Assembly: GCA_012656075.1 (NCBI GenBank)
Contig: JAAKBF010000110.1
Coordinates: 124,001 to 188,000, forward strand
Origin: Phytophthora hibernalis
Taxonomy: Eukaryota; Oomycota; Peronosporomycetes; Peronosporales; Peronosporaceae
Direction: 5' to 3'
DNA: 64,000 nucleotides
Position 1 is the first letter of the stretch. Each line of letters begins with the position of its first letter. Shown piece after piece: positions 41,897-53,890 of the stretch. Made by a program: the position numbers and the translations under genes. The notes beneath the pieces are model-generated. The model was not told the origin of the DNA, searched no databases, and saw only the letters and a list, made by a program, of their open reading frames with translations.

Positions 41897-44540
41897 TCAA
41901 GGCCTAGAACTTACATGCAGCGCTTTCGGATCGTTTTCAACATCAACGACAATCTCTGCATAGTCTGCCGTTTCTTCACTCGGATCTCCTTCTTCGATTG
42001 TTGCCGGGATTGCTAAAGTGGTTGCATCAGAAGGGGATCGGACCATGTTATTACTGGCAGATGTCTTTGTTTGTCGTGTTCCCCACGTGGTAGCATTCTG
42101 CTTGACGCTCGTTATCACCTCGTCAAACTTCTTGAGGGGTATCACGTCATGCGCAGCGTTATAAAGAGGAAGGACCACAAACTCAAGAAACCCAATCTGG
42201 TTCTTCTCGAAGCGCTCGACACATGTGGATCGGTCGCAGAGAGGTGAAATCGGCAGTCTAAACTGTCGTTCAGTGTCACCCTGACGGTAGAATTCCTCAG
42301 CCACGCGTTCCGACCACTCCAAGTGTAGAGGAAATGACTTCATGGCGTGGCCAACATCTGCCATCATCATCAAAGTCTGTAAAACCAACTCGACAGGCAG
42401 TAAAAGCCCCTGCGCTCCAGTAGGATCACTCATTTCTTCTCCACAAGTGATTGATAATTCAGAAGTAGAAGGACGCACGGCGTATAGTTTGCTCTTCAAA
42501 CGATTTACATGAGTGAGGTGGCCGCTTAGGTCGGTAGCAAGCACCATCGAGATAATCTGCAAGCGGCTCTGTCGGCGTAGGTCAGGCGGAAACGCCTCGA
42601 AGATGTCACAGCCATCTTTGGTACAGGTTTGAAAAGCCTCAGCTAGGTGCATCCGCTCCAGTACAGAATCGTCGGAATATTTGATCGCTAGCGGTGCCGT
42701 GGTGGCAACTAAAAACGCATTGTTCACACCTGGATGGTTTACATCGTGCACTGCAGCCGCCACAAGTGCCGAAAAAGTTGGACCGGCGTAAACTTCGGAG
42801 ACTCAAGCTTCCGGAGGAAAAAGTTTACGTCCCATACTACCGAAGCCGCGTGTCTGCATTACCATAAGATAAACGTGCGGTTAGATAAGCGAAAATACTA
42901 CATCGAACAGGAACAGGTTCGTACAGGGCGTTGTGGTACGGGTTCTTCGGCTGATAACGAGCCTCAATCTCTTGAGCAAAATCGGCGACACTCTCAATCC
43001 TTAGCGGTAGGGTGACAAATACTCGATGGCTCTCCAGTGTTGTGAGTAGCAACGTTGTCAGCGGCAATGTGCATACATTCGCAAATGCAAACAAGTCAAG
43101 TTCCTGCGAAGCAGCGGATAAAGCCAATAACTTGTCTGGGGCCCAACCCTTTTGCTGGCTTGTGGCCTCGATTTCAGAGGGAGGAAGAAAATTTTCGAGT
43201 AGCGTGAGTACACTCAAACGAGAGCTTGAGGAAGTTCGACGTAAGGTTTTCGCCAAAACTGCAATAGGAGACGGGATCTTCTGCTTCTTGCCATCACTTC
43301 GGCGTCTTCGGTTGCGCTTCTCTTCTAGGAGTGATAGCCAACCCGTGCCCGCTTTTTCACTGGTACTAGTTGAATTTGGTACACGACGCTGACGAGACCA
43401 GGTGTCAAGGAAAAGATCCTGCTCAGAAGTTAGCGTTTGCAAAACGAAGTCCAGCTCACTGGTGGACTGCTGATCATCTTCAAGCCGTTCACGCAATTGA
43501 ACCAGGCTACGGAGGACATTTTCCATCCAGCTCTCACCGATTGCAGGAGGTTCTGACGTGGACTGAAAATTCTTTGTTTGGATCCTCAGTGCTTGTCGCT
43601 GAGGAAGCACACGGCTCCCAATATTTGGACTGACCACGTGTGGTTCATCACCTCGAAGCCCATGCCCAATACCCACTGCGTCTACATGGCAGCTCAATTG
43701 CTGGTGCATAACGAAGTTTTGCCGGGACAGCTTGAGATTCTCGAGCATCAAATGCCGTGCCCGTAGAAATTTTTGACGCAAGTTGCGCTCTCCACAGTAG
43801 ATCGCACGTCCAAGAAGAATCAAGCTGACGACGAAGAGAACGACGAGATGCCATTGGCGTTCTAGGTAACCCGAACTGCTGATAAACCAGCCCCCTAGTG
43901 CCAAAAATGCACATATTGCCAAGGCACAGTAAGCTAGAAATTGAGCGTACCACGTCGTAGCAATGCCTCCCAGGAGTATCAGCATGAAAAACAATGTGCG
44001 GGTGACATCATGGGCTTGTCGAGCTTCTTCCAAGTCCACTAATAAAGTCATCGCCTGTTGGTCATCTGTCGTGGGGACTTGTATCTCGTACGCTGCTAAA
44101 GGCAACCCAAGAACGAGAATAAGCACCAACATGCCCAGACCTATCAGAAAAACTAGGGCCTGAAAGTAAACACCAAGACGCCCCGCGCGATTTGATCTCC
44201 AAAGAAAAACTCCCCAAAGCACGAGTAGAAATGCATTGCCAGCGACAGCGACAATCATCCAGGGTGTCCTCTCTTTCGAATTGAGAGCAAATACATCATA
44301 GAAAACAGCAGTCTGCAGTAGTAAGGCTGATACAAGTGCGATGCCACAGGCCCATTTGCTCGAAAGGATCGAGGACTCCTCGTAGTAAATCTGAAAGCGC
44401 TTCTCCATGACCGGGTGCTCGAATCGCAACGACCACCACCGTTGATACTGCACGCGCGTCTCGACTTCCGTCACCACATCCAACTCCAGTCGCAAATGTT
44501 GTGCCGATGCATTCGAGATGCGCGAATTTCGTGTCGGCAT
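41897..44540 (-). CDS. Membrane-anchored 3',5'-cyclic nucleotide phosphodiesterase
   Basis: Exon 1 is 44540-42925 and exon 2 is 42853-41897. The intron of 71 nt (42924-42854, GTACGA...ATGCAG) restores the canonical metal-site string YHNALHAASVV across the junction. The N-terminus has six hydrophobic segments (for example ALVSALLLQTAVFYDVF, LVFLIGLGMLVLILVLGL, HLVVLFVVSLILLG). A long Ser-rich cytosolic linker follows, then the PDEase_I HD domain with HDVNHPGVNN, ERMHLAEAF and VLATDLSGH. It would hydrolyse cAMP or cGMP at a membrane. A run of five T's (near 42772) is one base short to join VQLF to SALVAAAVHD, so there is one frameshift as read. A base-calling error is likely, since everything else is conserved. 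Confidence 0.85.
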
Positions 44541-44758
44541 CGCTCTAGTAAAGACAAACTAACGTACGACCTGATCGAAATACCTTCCTGTGCGACGGGA
44601 ACGCCTTCGTCCTGGCAGTAAAGACAGAGACGACTGAAAATAGACGGACAAACATGGCGCTACAAGCTCGGTTTGTTGCTATCGGTTGATCATGTGTCAT
44701 CATCCTGGAGCTTCCGGTGACTAAATAAACAACTGGCGACGAAACATGAAGACCCGAC

Positions 44759-46934
44759 TCACTGCGCAGGCAACAGCAGCTTCAGGGTAAAGTTAGCCAG
44801 GCCGTCCTCCGCGTAAACCTCTTCATCTTCGGTACTTGTAGCACTGCTCTCCTGCGGTCCATCCTTCGTACCAGCACGGGGTTTGACGATTGCCAGAAGA
44901 AGGTTATCCTCGGAGGCTGCGCGGTCCTGACGCTGCTGCAATTGCTGGGTCCGCAGGCCAGCTGGAGTTGGTGCCGACGATTTGGCAGGCATACGAGACG
45001 TAGCGTTCGCTGGTGACCGCGCGGACAAACTGGCCGACAAGCTGGCGGACAAGCTGGCTGACGACCGTGCAGACATGGTGGATGCACGGTGGAAACTACC
45101 TGAGAGCGTCAACGTGTCGAGATCTGACAACAGGACGACCCCTGGAGTGCTACGCGAGCTACGGCTCGAGTCTGTCGATGTCGCCCGGAGCTTGGACGTT
45201 GTAGCGCGGATGTCGAGTCGCGGTGTGTACGGCCGAACGTCCTCGTCGGACTCGTCGTCATCGTCGTCCGGTCCGCTGATACTACGTTGACTACCGACAC
45301 TGCCTATGCTTCGCTGACTGCGTTGACGCCTCGAGCCCGACACCGACGTGTTCGAGCGCATATCCAGATCCGGGTGCACCCGGTCGCTTTCTTCTTGCTC
45401 CGTCTCGAACAGCATCCCTCGAGTGGAAGCTGAAAATCCTCGCGACGAAGACGCAGCCAATGGGTTACCGGACGTTGAGAGGTGGCGAGCTCTCGTGACA
45501 ACACCACTAACACGAGGTGTATCCAGACCGCTATCAGGGCCGAACTGCGCGCAAAGCAAACACTCACGTTTGAGCTGTCCGCGCTGCTGGGGCCTAGCAT
45601 TTGTCACAAGCGAGCTCTCGAATCCACTCCGCGAGCCGTCCGCAGTGAAGTTAGGAGTCTGTGGCGCGCCAGAAGTTTTCAAGCAGCACCGCGAGCACAC
45701 GCCAGCTCCGCACGAGCGACACGTGTGGCGCTTCCGCAGCAGCGAGAACTGCGACGAGCACACCGTGCAGCAGCGCGTCTCTCGTCGCCACGAAGACAAC
45801 GCGCACTCCCGCGTGAGCTGCCTGGTCCTTCCACTGGTGGGTCAGCGCGCGGCGCGCGCCCGCCATCAGCTCAATACAAAAGTCGCGGAACTCCGCCCTG
45901 GACACGCCGGCTCCGCGTCCCGGTGGCTGCGGGGCGAACACACTGCACGTGAGCACCAGCTTGCACACAAAGGGCTCCTGTGTCTCCACGACGTCGAACA
46001 GCCAGTCGCGGATGTAGAACCTCGTCGCGCCCTTCACGCGCGCTCTGGCCAGTGGCTCGGCCGACACTCTCGACGTCGTACTCAGTGCGTGCTCCGAGAT
46101 GGAGCGACGGTAGACGAACCCGCGACGGCGCGCGTGGCCCTCGCTGTTGGTCTCGGTGCCGCGCGTGGCGTACTCTGCAAAGCAGCAGTCCACGACATGC
46201 GCGCTGTGCTTGGAGAACTTGGTGGCCGTGTACTTGCGGCTCCAGCGCGGGAAGTCCGTGGTGTCCGCGCCCGTCTCGGACGTGACGGACGGCTGTGACT
46301 GCAGCCGCGCGCCGGACAGCAGCGCCGCGGCCTTGACGTCCTTGAGCGTGTTGAGCGCGGCCCAGTAATTCTCGCGCGCCGACTCGGCGGCCAGGAAGTC
46401 CACCACAGCGTCCACGCCGCCGGGCACGCGCGTGATGCCGCGGAACTCCAGGTCGCCGTCCGCTGCGTCGCGCGTGACGCTCACGCCGCGCGAGCCCAGC
46501 GACGAGAAGGAGGACGAGAGTGACGCGCCCAGAGGAGACGACGACGCGTTCACCATGGCCGCGTTCAGCGCGTCCTGTGGCTGCGTGAGGCGCTTGTACA
46601 CGCACACGTCGTGCACCTGCTTGAGCGCCAGGTAGCGTCCGCGCGGGTCTTCCTGGCGCACGCGCGCGATCATGCGCTCGCCGTGGTCGCGCACATAGGG
46701 CAGCATGATGGAGCTGTGCGCGCCCTCGGCCTCCCATAGGGCGGCGCCCGGCGCGTCGGGCGCGGGGTTGTTCGTGCTCATGGCGGGGCTGTTCATGCCG
46801 CTGCTGGCGGCCGTCGAGCTGCTGTGCACGTGCTTGTCGGCACTGTGCTTCATGGCCGAATGTGTCAGGCGCCTGACTGTGGCGAACTGCAACTGGGCGA
46901 TCGACGGCCTGGCGCTGTTGCGCGCGTTGGACAA
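44759..46934 (-). CDS. START-FYVE domain protein (one frameshift)
   Basis: Start ATG 46934. Residues from about 110 to 390 form a START-like lipid-binding domain typical of the large oomycete START-FYVE family (YTATKFSKHSAHVVDCCFAEY, RGFVYRRSISEHAL). From about 45800 another frame continues with a FYVE zinc finger: CTVCSSQFSLLRKRHTCRSC, then GVCSRCC, with the RKRHTCR variant of the PI3P-binding R(R/K)HHCR motif. A long Ser/Thr-rich disordered tail with an SASL repeat (near 45010-45070) follows. Expected at endosomes, binding PI3P and a lipid. A single indel near 45830 separates the domains, so a sequencing error or recent loss are both possible. Confidence 0.78.
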
Positions 46935-47472
46935 AGGTGGGGCCGCCGCAGCTTACTGAGAACAAGAGAAAACCGCACCACGGAGCGAGGAGCTGTCGTT
47001 GTTACGAGCTGCTTGACACTCGGCTGGAGACACGAGGTGCTGCAGGCCTCATGCAGTGGCCCCAGAGGGGCGCAGTAATTGCAGCGGACTCACCCAAACG
47101 GTCCCTATCCCCGCGTCCAACACGTGTTCGGGTGACTGCAGCCCGAGGAGGTGCATGACTCAACGCCCGCCCACCTGGCAGTGCCACTCTACAGTACAGT
47201 ATGCAAGCTTCTTCACAGTGTCGTTTAACATCGACTGGTGCGCGGTACTGCCGCTCAATGCTGATACTCATCCTTGTTCGTTCTGGTCTTCGCGCTGAAC
47301 ACTGCACTGATACATTCGCTGTTGTTGTTACCGGACCGAACATGAAGTCCTGTGCTACATGTACACTAACGTTACCGGTATTGTGGTTGACGAACCGAGC
47401 ACAGACAAACGAGGGGTCGTGCACGCGCGTTGGAAGGTTCATGTAGGAGAGAAGGGGTCTGATGGTGCACCA
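46935..47472. other. Upstream region of the START-FYVE gene
   Basis: No supported gene. A minus-strand frame at 47505-47002 overlaps the MITE end and has no domain. Confidence 0.4.
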
Positions 47473-47482
47473 GAACTTGCAT

Positions 47483-48261
47483 GGGCTTTTTGCAAAAGCC
47501 GGCACTCTCCCAAAGTTTCTTGATTACCAAACTACTTTTGCAAAACACCCGCGACACATTACAAGTAAATATTCGACCGATTCCAGCGTGCGTCGCCCTA
47601 TTCGGCACCGCCTTCGCATGCTGTGGATGTGGAGGTTGGCAGCAATGTCAAAGACGTATGCTTTCCTGAATAGAAGGCGTTATCTGCGAGCACGCCATTA
47701 CGCACAACATGTTAGACGCAGAAAACAGTGACGTATCAAAACTGAGGTACAAATGCGACGGCGGACCTGAATACTTCTTCGAAGTTCCGAAGCTGCATTC
47801 CAAAGCGGAGCGGCTACTTCATCAGTCGCTGCAGCTTACTTTGAAGTACATCACAACAGGCCACTCTAAGTTGAACGCTTCTGAAATCTGGGGAACAAGC
47901 TCATCCGTTCGTTAACGAACGAATGCAACTTGCATGTGACCCCACGGTTATTAAATAAAATTGAGTGCCTACATGTATGCATGAGCAAAGCGTCTGCCTA
48001 GGAAAAGAAGAAAATGGGTATAGTGAAGCGAACTTTCACGTGCTCAAACAATGGGCAAAGTGGCCACAAGAGGCGGAGCTGCCTGACGAAGTAGTGCCCG
48101 TGTTCAGAGCTCTGTAGCTTGCTTGGTACATGTAATATACGTTTCCTTATCGACGGGTGTGTAACTTAAGTTGACATTTCGCGGGTTGGAGTGCCATGCT
48201 TTGCAAAAAGTAGTCTGGTAATCAAGAAACTTTGGGAGAGTGCCGGCTTTTGCAAAAGCCC
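47483..48261. mobile_element. MULE-type MITE, 779 bp, 10-bp TSD
   Basis: About 63-bp terminal inverted repeats (47483-47545 and 48200-48261) start GGGCTTTTTGCAAAAGCC and run through CTCCCAAAGTTTCTTGATTA with one-base differences. Both sides carry the identical 10-bp GAACTTGCAT (47473-47482 and 48262-48271). Long TIRs with a 9-11-bp duplication are diagnostic of Mutator-like elements. No transposase inside, only a 68-codon frame (47709-47915). Non-autonomous and, given the well-preserved ends, a fairly recent insertion between two genes. Confidence 0.9.
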
Positions 48262-48288
48262 GAACTTGCATTGATTCGGTCCGCCCTG

Positions 48289-49454
48289 TTAATAGTTGAG
48301 CTCAGTATCGTCACCTTGTTCGTCGTCCGTTGCAGTGAGCTTGTCAATGCGCCCGTAAAGAATTCGCGTCACGCGAGACGTGGCCGGCGACATGCGTTGG
48401 AAGATCACGGCCATGGCCGCGGAGAACAGCGCGAGTTGGCCCATTTGCACGGCCTTGGGCGGCACACCGAGCGCGGCCACTAGGCGAGCGGCCACCGTGC
48501 CGGTAGTGTAGATGCCCACGGCCTTCATGACGCTACGTCGCCGATGTTCGTGCTCAGCGAGAAAGGCCAACGTCGTGAGTGCACCGGCGACTCGAACGGT
48601 CGCGCGGTGTCGCTCACTTGGCGACAAGCACGAGAATCCCAATGGCACTTGGTACAGCATCGTCAGACAGCAGCAGGTGCGCAGGTAACGCGCCACCAAC
48701 GGCCCCAACGCAGGTCGCGGACCCCATATCCACTGTTTGTACTTGGGGGCGAGCACCGACACGGCGTAAATGGGCACGTACAGACGGATGGCGAACGCCA
48801 TGGCTTTGATGAAATAGTCCGCGTGGAACTGGAAGCAGGTTTGGCCGCGGTGGAATATGTCACAACGGAGATCACCTTCCCCGACGGGAGCTCGTCGCGC
48901 ATACGGCGCAGCACACTGGACGGCAGTTGGCAGAGACCGTCGAGTGCTGCCAACTGAGACTTTATGATGGCGTCACTCGCGTAGATCCACGAATCGATCA
49001 ACGGACCTGCAGCCAATGCCCCGAGTGGCAGGTCTGTTCATACAGATACGACAGCAGCATTAGTTTCGGTTCTTCATGCCCGCTACGTTTGACACGTGAA
49101 CGACTCTACCGATGAATTTGGCATCGGCGATTGATGGAAACTCCTTGACGAGACTCAACGCTGCTTCCACCACTGCATAGGAGACCACGACCGACTTCCG
49201 ATCAGCTTCCAGCAGCATCAACGCCACCGCTGCAGCGACTGCCGCCGCTTGGGACGCATTGGGGGAACCATGTCCGTTTCGCGCCGAACCCTTGTGCCCC
49301 GTCCCCTCTAGCAACCGGAAGACCCCACGAAGCTCCCGAGGGACAATGCCAGTGGACTTGGTGGTCTGAGTCGACGAGACAGCAAACTCTGCGCTACTGT
49401 CAGTCCACCGCCAGTCACGACGGCGCCAACTGCTGCGTGCTGGAGGACATCCAT
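48289..49454 (-). pseudogene. TMEM135-like multi-pass membrane protein, frameshifted
   Basis: Start ATG 49454 (MDVLQHAAVGAVVTGGG). A lost base near 49330 moves the frame to FRLLEGTGHKGSARNG and AVAAAVALMLLEADRKSVVV. After a possible intron or frame change near 49080 comes TDLPLGALAAGPLIDSWIY. Another change near 48830 leads to FAIRLYVPIYAVSVLAPKY and a hydrophobic C-terminal half ending at 48289. The layout resembles the TMEM135/peroxisomal membrane family (paired Tim17-like hydrophobic halves). Family assignment is by resemblance. The number of breaks suggests decay or poor base quality. Confidence 0.45.
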
Positions 49455-49593
49455 TGCGTATTTTTTCCTAAGAGCAGTTTGGGATTGACCAAAACGATTG
49501 GATGTTTATTTTTGGGATAACTTCAACTCAAAACAACAAAGATCAGCCTTCGTTTCGTGCTAAGTTACTCGATGTTGCTTATGTTGCTTGAGT

Positions 49594-51121
49594 TCATCCA
49601 GTCAAACCGAAAACTGAAGTCGTAACCCGAATGAAAAAAGTATGAGCAATAAGTTGTACATCCAGTAGTACAACAGAAATGGGTAAACATTCCGTACCAA
49701 AGTGCACTAGCGTGAATTCCAGTGTCGGTGGTATCCAGACAAATAGTCGACCTTGAATGAGGCTTGCCTGGCCCTCTATTAATAAGGCAAATGCAAGCTG
49801 GTGCAGTAGCGATACATCAAATTTGCGCTTCAACATCAGGTGGAAGAGTGCCAAATGCACAATCTCCACCAAAGCATACGTCATGTTGCATGAAGTTTTG
49901 AGAAGTTGCTCAGGGGTGAGAGCCTTTGTGGACGGGTAGTATTTAGCACTAGGAAGCCGGAAGATAATAAGTAAGTAGATGACGTATAGCGTAGGGCAAG
50001 ATATTTCAAGCAGGACGTAATCTCGTGCGAACGCTGATGAAGCTCGGCTCCAGAAATGTGTGGCTGGTGAGCTATTGTGCGCTCGTTGGTGTTGACAGGA
50101 GCTGTAAGCCTGATCGAGTTGACAAGCGCGAGAAGGTTGACTGTTGAGCTCTGTTTTTATTCTAGAAGACGAATCCTCTGGCAAAACCGAAGCAACGAAC
50201 TTGCTTGTTTGACTTTGGAATGCTAACGATTCAAACTCTCTGCTTTCACGATCAATCTACCAGACCGAAAATGCCGTATGCACAACGTTCATTGCAATAA
50301 TCAAGAGTGAAGTCCACACAGACCTTGAAGCTTGAATGCTGGTTGGCACGAACAATCCATTAAAACATCAACGGGAAAACAACTAGTGGAAGTATCCTGG
50401 AAGGATACTCCTATTTCCGGAAGCATAAGAAGCAGACGACGTGCTGCTTCATCGCAGACTGCGACAAGGTCGCCAGGTCACGTTTAGAGTAGAGCGTGTA
50501 GTTATCGTAGATCACTTCCGTTCTCACATCGTTCGCAGCAATCGAACCCGCCTCACCACGCCCTCCGACTCGACCTCAGCAAACAATACATCTCTTTGTC
50601 CCAAGTGACTTGCGTGATGGAAACCGCAGGAATTTCTGCTTCATTGTCGACAGAGAGCCGGGCAGTCGTGTTCTTCAGTCTGGGTTTCATTCCTGGCAAA
50701 AACGGAAACATTCAAGCTGCTGCTTTGAAGCACACTTCACGAATACGATGCCAAAAGGGACGCACCGGTACACGATTGACAAGGCTGTCTGAGCCATGAT
50801 AAGGTAGAGTTTGTGTACGAGAGCTGTGCTTAGATGAGAAGTGCTGCACGATGTGTGGCGTGGAATCGACCCCAAGTAGAGTACCATGTAGCAAATCTGG
50901 AACGGGAAGGATGCGAGCACAATTACGAATCGAAGTGGAAAAGTCCAAACGGCAGAATGGAGAGCCATCGACAGTCCCAATCCACATCATGTCCCATTCA
51001 TTCCAACATTTCAGTGTACCCTCACAATTTCGGATCGGCGCGTCTGCTGCTTTTGGAGCACTTCTGCCACTTCAAAGCGCAACTCCGAAGTTATCGCGCC
51101 ATGCATTTTTGCGTATTGTTG
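49594..51121 (-). pseudogene. Oomycete multi-pass membrane protein, degenerate copy A
   Basis: The 50184-49594 frame includes several hydrophobic helices (TLYVIYLLIIFRLPSAKYYP, EIVHLALFHLMLKRKF, LLHQLAFALLIEG) and FTLVHFGTE. This resembles a large, uncharacterised oomycete family ending in an HFG-x-(D/E)-containing membrane segment. Upstream, 50990-50687 encodes further hydrophobic parts (FVIVLASFPFQICYMVLYLG). Many stops and frame changes. Parallel copy B at 54350-55350 lacks two internal stretches found here (about 50384-50625 and 50660-50845). Function unknown. Confidence 0.5.
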
Positions 51122-51386
51122 CGGCCGAGAAATTTGCGAGTGAAAGTTGCTCTTCCTTTTCCTCACATCGGTTACTTTGTTACTTTCCTTTTCATTTTTA
51201 TCGTCACCATTCTCTCGTGTCGCTTTTTCATGTTGTAGTGCACTTCAAGCTTCCGAAAAACTCAATAGATAAATAATACTGTCACGTTATTAGAATTTTG
51301 GTCGAGATGAAGTAGTAAAAATTGTCTTTAGTTTCTGTTAAGGCTACGTTTACCAACAGACAGCACGTAAACTTTGGTTGCGGACG

Positions 51387-53191
51387 TCACAAGTGCCAGG
51401 TTGCGATGTAAGCAACATCCAACGGCACCTCGGTTTCAGGACTAACTGGATTAAGCCGAAATTTATCACACGTCTCCTTGTCTGGCACCAACGCAATGTA
51501 TCTGCAGCGGTTCGGAAAGAACGCCGCATACTTGTTAAGGGCCATCGAATCGATGTTGTGGTGATCGGATTTCGTGATTTGGATCAATCCCACCACGTTG
51601 GACTGCCCACCCATGTTCAGCTTGGCGACACTATCGATGGTCACCAAAGAACGACTGGAGGGATACCAATAATCGATACTCGAACTCGACAGTTGCTCCA
51701 TGACTGCATCGCAATCCGCTGCATTCATTCCATCGTTGCGGCACGACTTGGCTTCAACTCCAACGCAGCATAGGTATGCTGTGTCAATTTCTCTCGATTG
51801 TACGCCCTCATCTGCAACTCGATCTTCTTTCCATCCCTTGCCATTGCATGCACGTAATTCTCAAATGCAATGCCCATCAACTCGTCATCTCCAAGCATTC
51901 GACCCTTGGACCATAGTTCCTCGTAGTAGGTCGGCTTCAGAATATTCCCAAGTTGCCTCAACGCGTACTCAGAGGTGATCACACAAACCCAATGCTTGTT
52001 GTTCAGGAACTTGTTCAAGTCACGGTGATCGTAGGCTCGGATTCCTGTCATCCGTAAGTAATCAACTTGACTCTTCGATGTACCGTACTGCGTATTAAGA
52101 AGTACTGCATCCGCCGGTTCGATCGACTCAACCGCTTCGTCGATCAAGTTATCTACAATATATATCTCCGATAAGAAATCGCGCAAATTTCCACCCGAGT
52201 AGAAGTATCTGTCCTTGATTTGTTGTTCGGTCCATTGAACATGCGCGCCAACCGCGGTCAGATCTGACAAAGACCAAAACGGCACGAGCCATCGTCTCAA
52301 GACAGGGATGTCATTGTTCTTCATTGGGTATTGAACAGCGGTGGCAAGCAACCGGAACCGTGCCAGCGTTCCAAAGTGGTTGCTAACGTATTTGTACTCG
52401 AGTCCGTCCAGACACAATTCAAAACCTCGATTCTCCAGATGATCGAGATCATCAATATCCGCATTGTCCCTTCGCCAGTATCGCTTGCTCTCTGCATCCA
52501 GATACAACATGGAAAACCCTTTCCCTTCTGCTTTCGGAACAAGACGACACATTTCTTTGAATCAAGGCCATGTAGAACGCAAACGACACGACTAGCATGC
52601 TCTTGCCCACACCAGGCGTGCCCACGAACACAATGTTAAGCTTCGCTTCCATCTGGGCCTTGAATACCTTGATGATATCCAGCGTTTCCTTTCGAACGTA
52701 GAACCACTCGGGGAAATCCGACTCGAGGCGGCAAATGTCGAGGGCGATGCCATCACCAAGTTGCCACATATCGAAATCCAAGCTGTGCTCAATCGACTTC
52801 ATATCATCGTCCTTGACAACAGTCGATGATCTGGCCTTCTTGTGTGGAGGACCGTGCCAAGGTCTCATCACGTTTCATCCCTCCATTCACCAAATTCCGA
52901 CGCCAAAACACCAGACGCCGTGTCGGCATTGCCACGATGAGTGCATCTCTTAGACCGGCCGTAGGACCCAATCGCCGAATCTTTTTCCAACGCCTGCTTC
53001 GCGTCGTACGCCGCCCGGTCCGCGAAGACTGTGAGGTCGGATGCATCAATCCCTTTTAGATGACTGTCGCTGTACTTGACCTTCACCGCATCCCGGAATG
53101 CAACAACATCTTCGATATCCACCGATACAGCACCAGCCGAGGTCACCGCGTTGCCATCTTCGTCCACAAGCTGCAACCATTTTCGCGCCAT
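51387..53191 (-). pseudogene. CRN-type effector: header, P-loop NTPase and nuclease-like domain, copy X
   Basis: ATG 53191. Residues 1-85 form the ubiquitin-like header of this Crinkler subclass (FRDAVKVKYSDSHLKGIDAS, ending near a DALIV block). Next is a P-loop NTPase with Walker A GTPGVGKS at 52621-52598. The C-terminal module (SSRSLVTIDSVAKL, VVGLIQITKSDHHN, RYIALVPDKETCDKFRL) looks like the restriction-endonuclease-fold nuclease reported for RHS-type CRN proteins. Such effectors act in the host nucleus. Indels near 52951, 52558, 52528 and 51750 break this copy. The other arm is intact at each of these points. A 52-nt GTGAAT...ACAAG stretch after the header may be an intron. Confidence 0.72.
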
Positions 53192-53577
53192 CACAAAACC
53201 AAATTCGAGAAAGACCGAGAAAGAACACTCGCAAAATAACCTCAGCTAAGGTTTAATACTCGTTCTGCTGTGCAAATCCGGGCATTTTCGAGCTCGAAGT
53301 ATGATCGGTGATCCTCTACCGGTACTCGTATCGTCCCTACCATCAGCATAGGGGGTCGTTGACTGGAACCGCTCAAGGAAAACGCGACGATTTCAACTTG
53401 CGGAATGTTCTGTTTGAGGATCATGAGGATCATGACGGAAGTAGACGCGCAACTCAGATTTCCAGGAGAAAGCAACGGGTTCTCCAACATGAAATGCAGA
53501 CTTTTGAGCGGCAGACGAATTCACCACAACGCAATTTGCCTCGACGAAAGCACAAGCAACACCTGTGAATTGTCAAG
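53192..53577. promoter_or_regulatory. 386-bp bidirectional spacer between CRN and GW genes (X)
   Basis: CRN (minus) and GW (plus) start codons face away from each other across this stretch, so it must hold both promoters. It includes the conserved GW block (GAGGATCATGAGGATCATGA, then GGAGAAAGCAACGGGTT). The inverted twin at 58608-58993 is the same length. Confidence 0.65.
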
Positions 53578-53844
53578 ATGAAGCTCGCTTCGTTTGCTGT
53601 TATCGCTGCGATTGCGGTCGCGAGCGTTTCTGCTGCTGCCGACCAACCTGCCCTGCGTGCTGCAGCTACGCCGGCCGAGGCGGCTCCTGTAGCTGGAAAG
53701 CCCGCCGACGGGAAGAAGAAGGAGCAGTGGGGCTGGGGTGGACCTTGGGGTGGCTACGGTGGCTATGGTGGCTACGGTGGCTGGGGCGGTGGCTGGGGAG
53801 GTGGCTGGGGTGGTCCTTGGGGCGGCTACGGCTGGGGTTGGTAA
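53578..53844 (+). CDS. GW-rich small secreted peptide, intact
   Basis: 88 residues. Signal peptide MKLASFAVIAAIAVASVSAA, an Ala/Pro spacer (DQPALRAAATPAEAAPVAGK), a short basic hinge (DGKKKEQ), and a Gly/Trp/Tyr tail with GGYGGYGGYGG and GGWGGGWGGGWGGPWGGYG units ending WGW. No cysteines, no RxLR motif. Predicted secreted; function not known. Candidate roles are cell-wall or surface protein, antimicrobial peptide or effector. Head-to-head with the CRN gene. Protein identical to the 58.3-kb copy. Confidence 0.85.
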   Translation: MKLASFAVIAAIAVASVSAAADQPALRAAATPAEAAPVAGKPADGKKKEQWGWGGPWGGYGGYGGYGGWGGGWGGGWGGPWGGYGWGW

Positions 53845-53890
53845 AGAAAAATCAACCTTGGGCAAGGCATGCATGGTGCGCCTCACCCGA

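Larger units (their letters stand above)
51297..53890 (+). repeat. Left arm of CRN-GW inverted duplication (X)
   Basis: Matched in reverse complement by 58295-60889 (coordinate sum about 112186) at very high identity. Differences are mostly one-base indels. Weaker similarity continues to about 53985, which is the general GW 3' flank. The inner limit is abrupt, at TTGGTCGAGATG near 51297. Confidence 0.93.

Noticed and set aside
45348..46298. 316-codon plus-strand frame
   Set aside because: Antisense shadow of the START-FYVE gene; Arg/Ala/His-rich, no recognisable domain.
45871..46965. 364-codon minus-strand frame overlapping the START gene
   Set aside because: Same strand but wrong frame; extremely Arg/Gly/His-rich, while the overlapping frame has START-domain sequence.
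53578..53844. GW peptide as an RxLR effector
   Set aside because: Contains ALRAAAT but no R-x-L-R and no EER; calling it RxLR would be unsupported.
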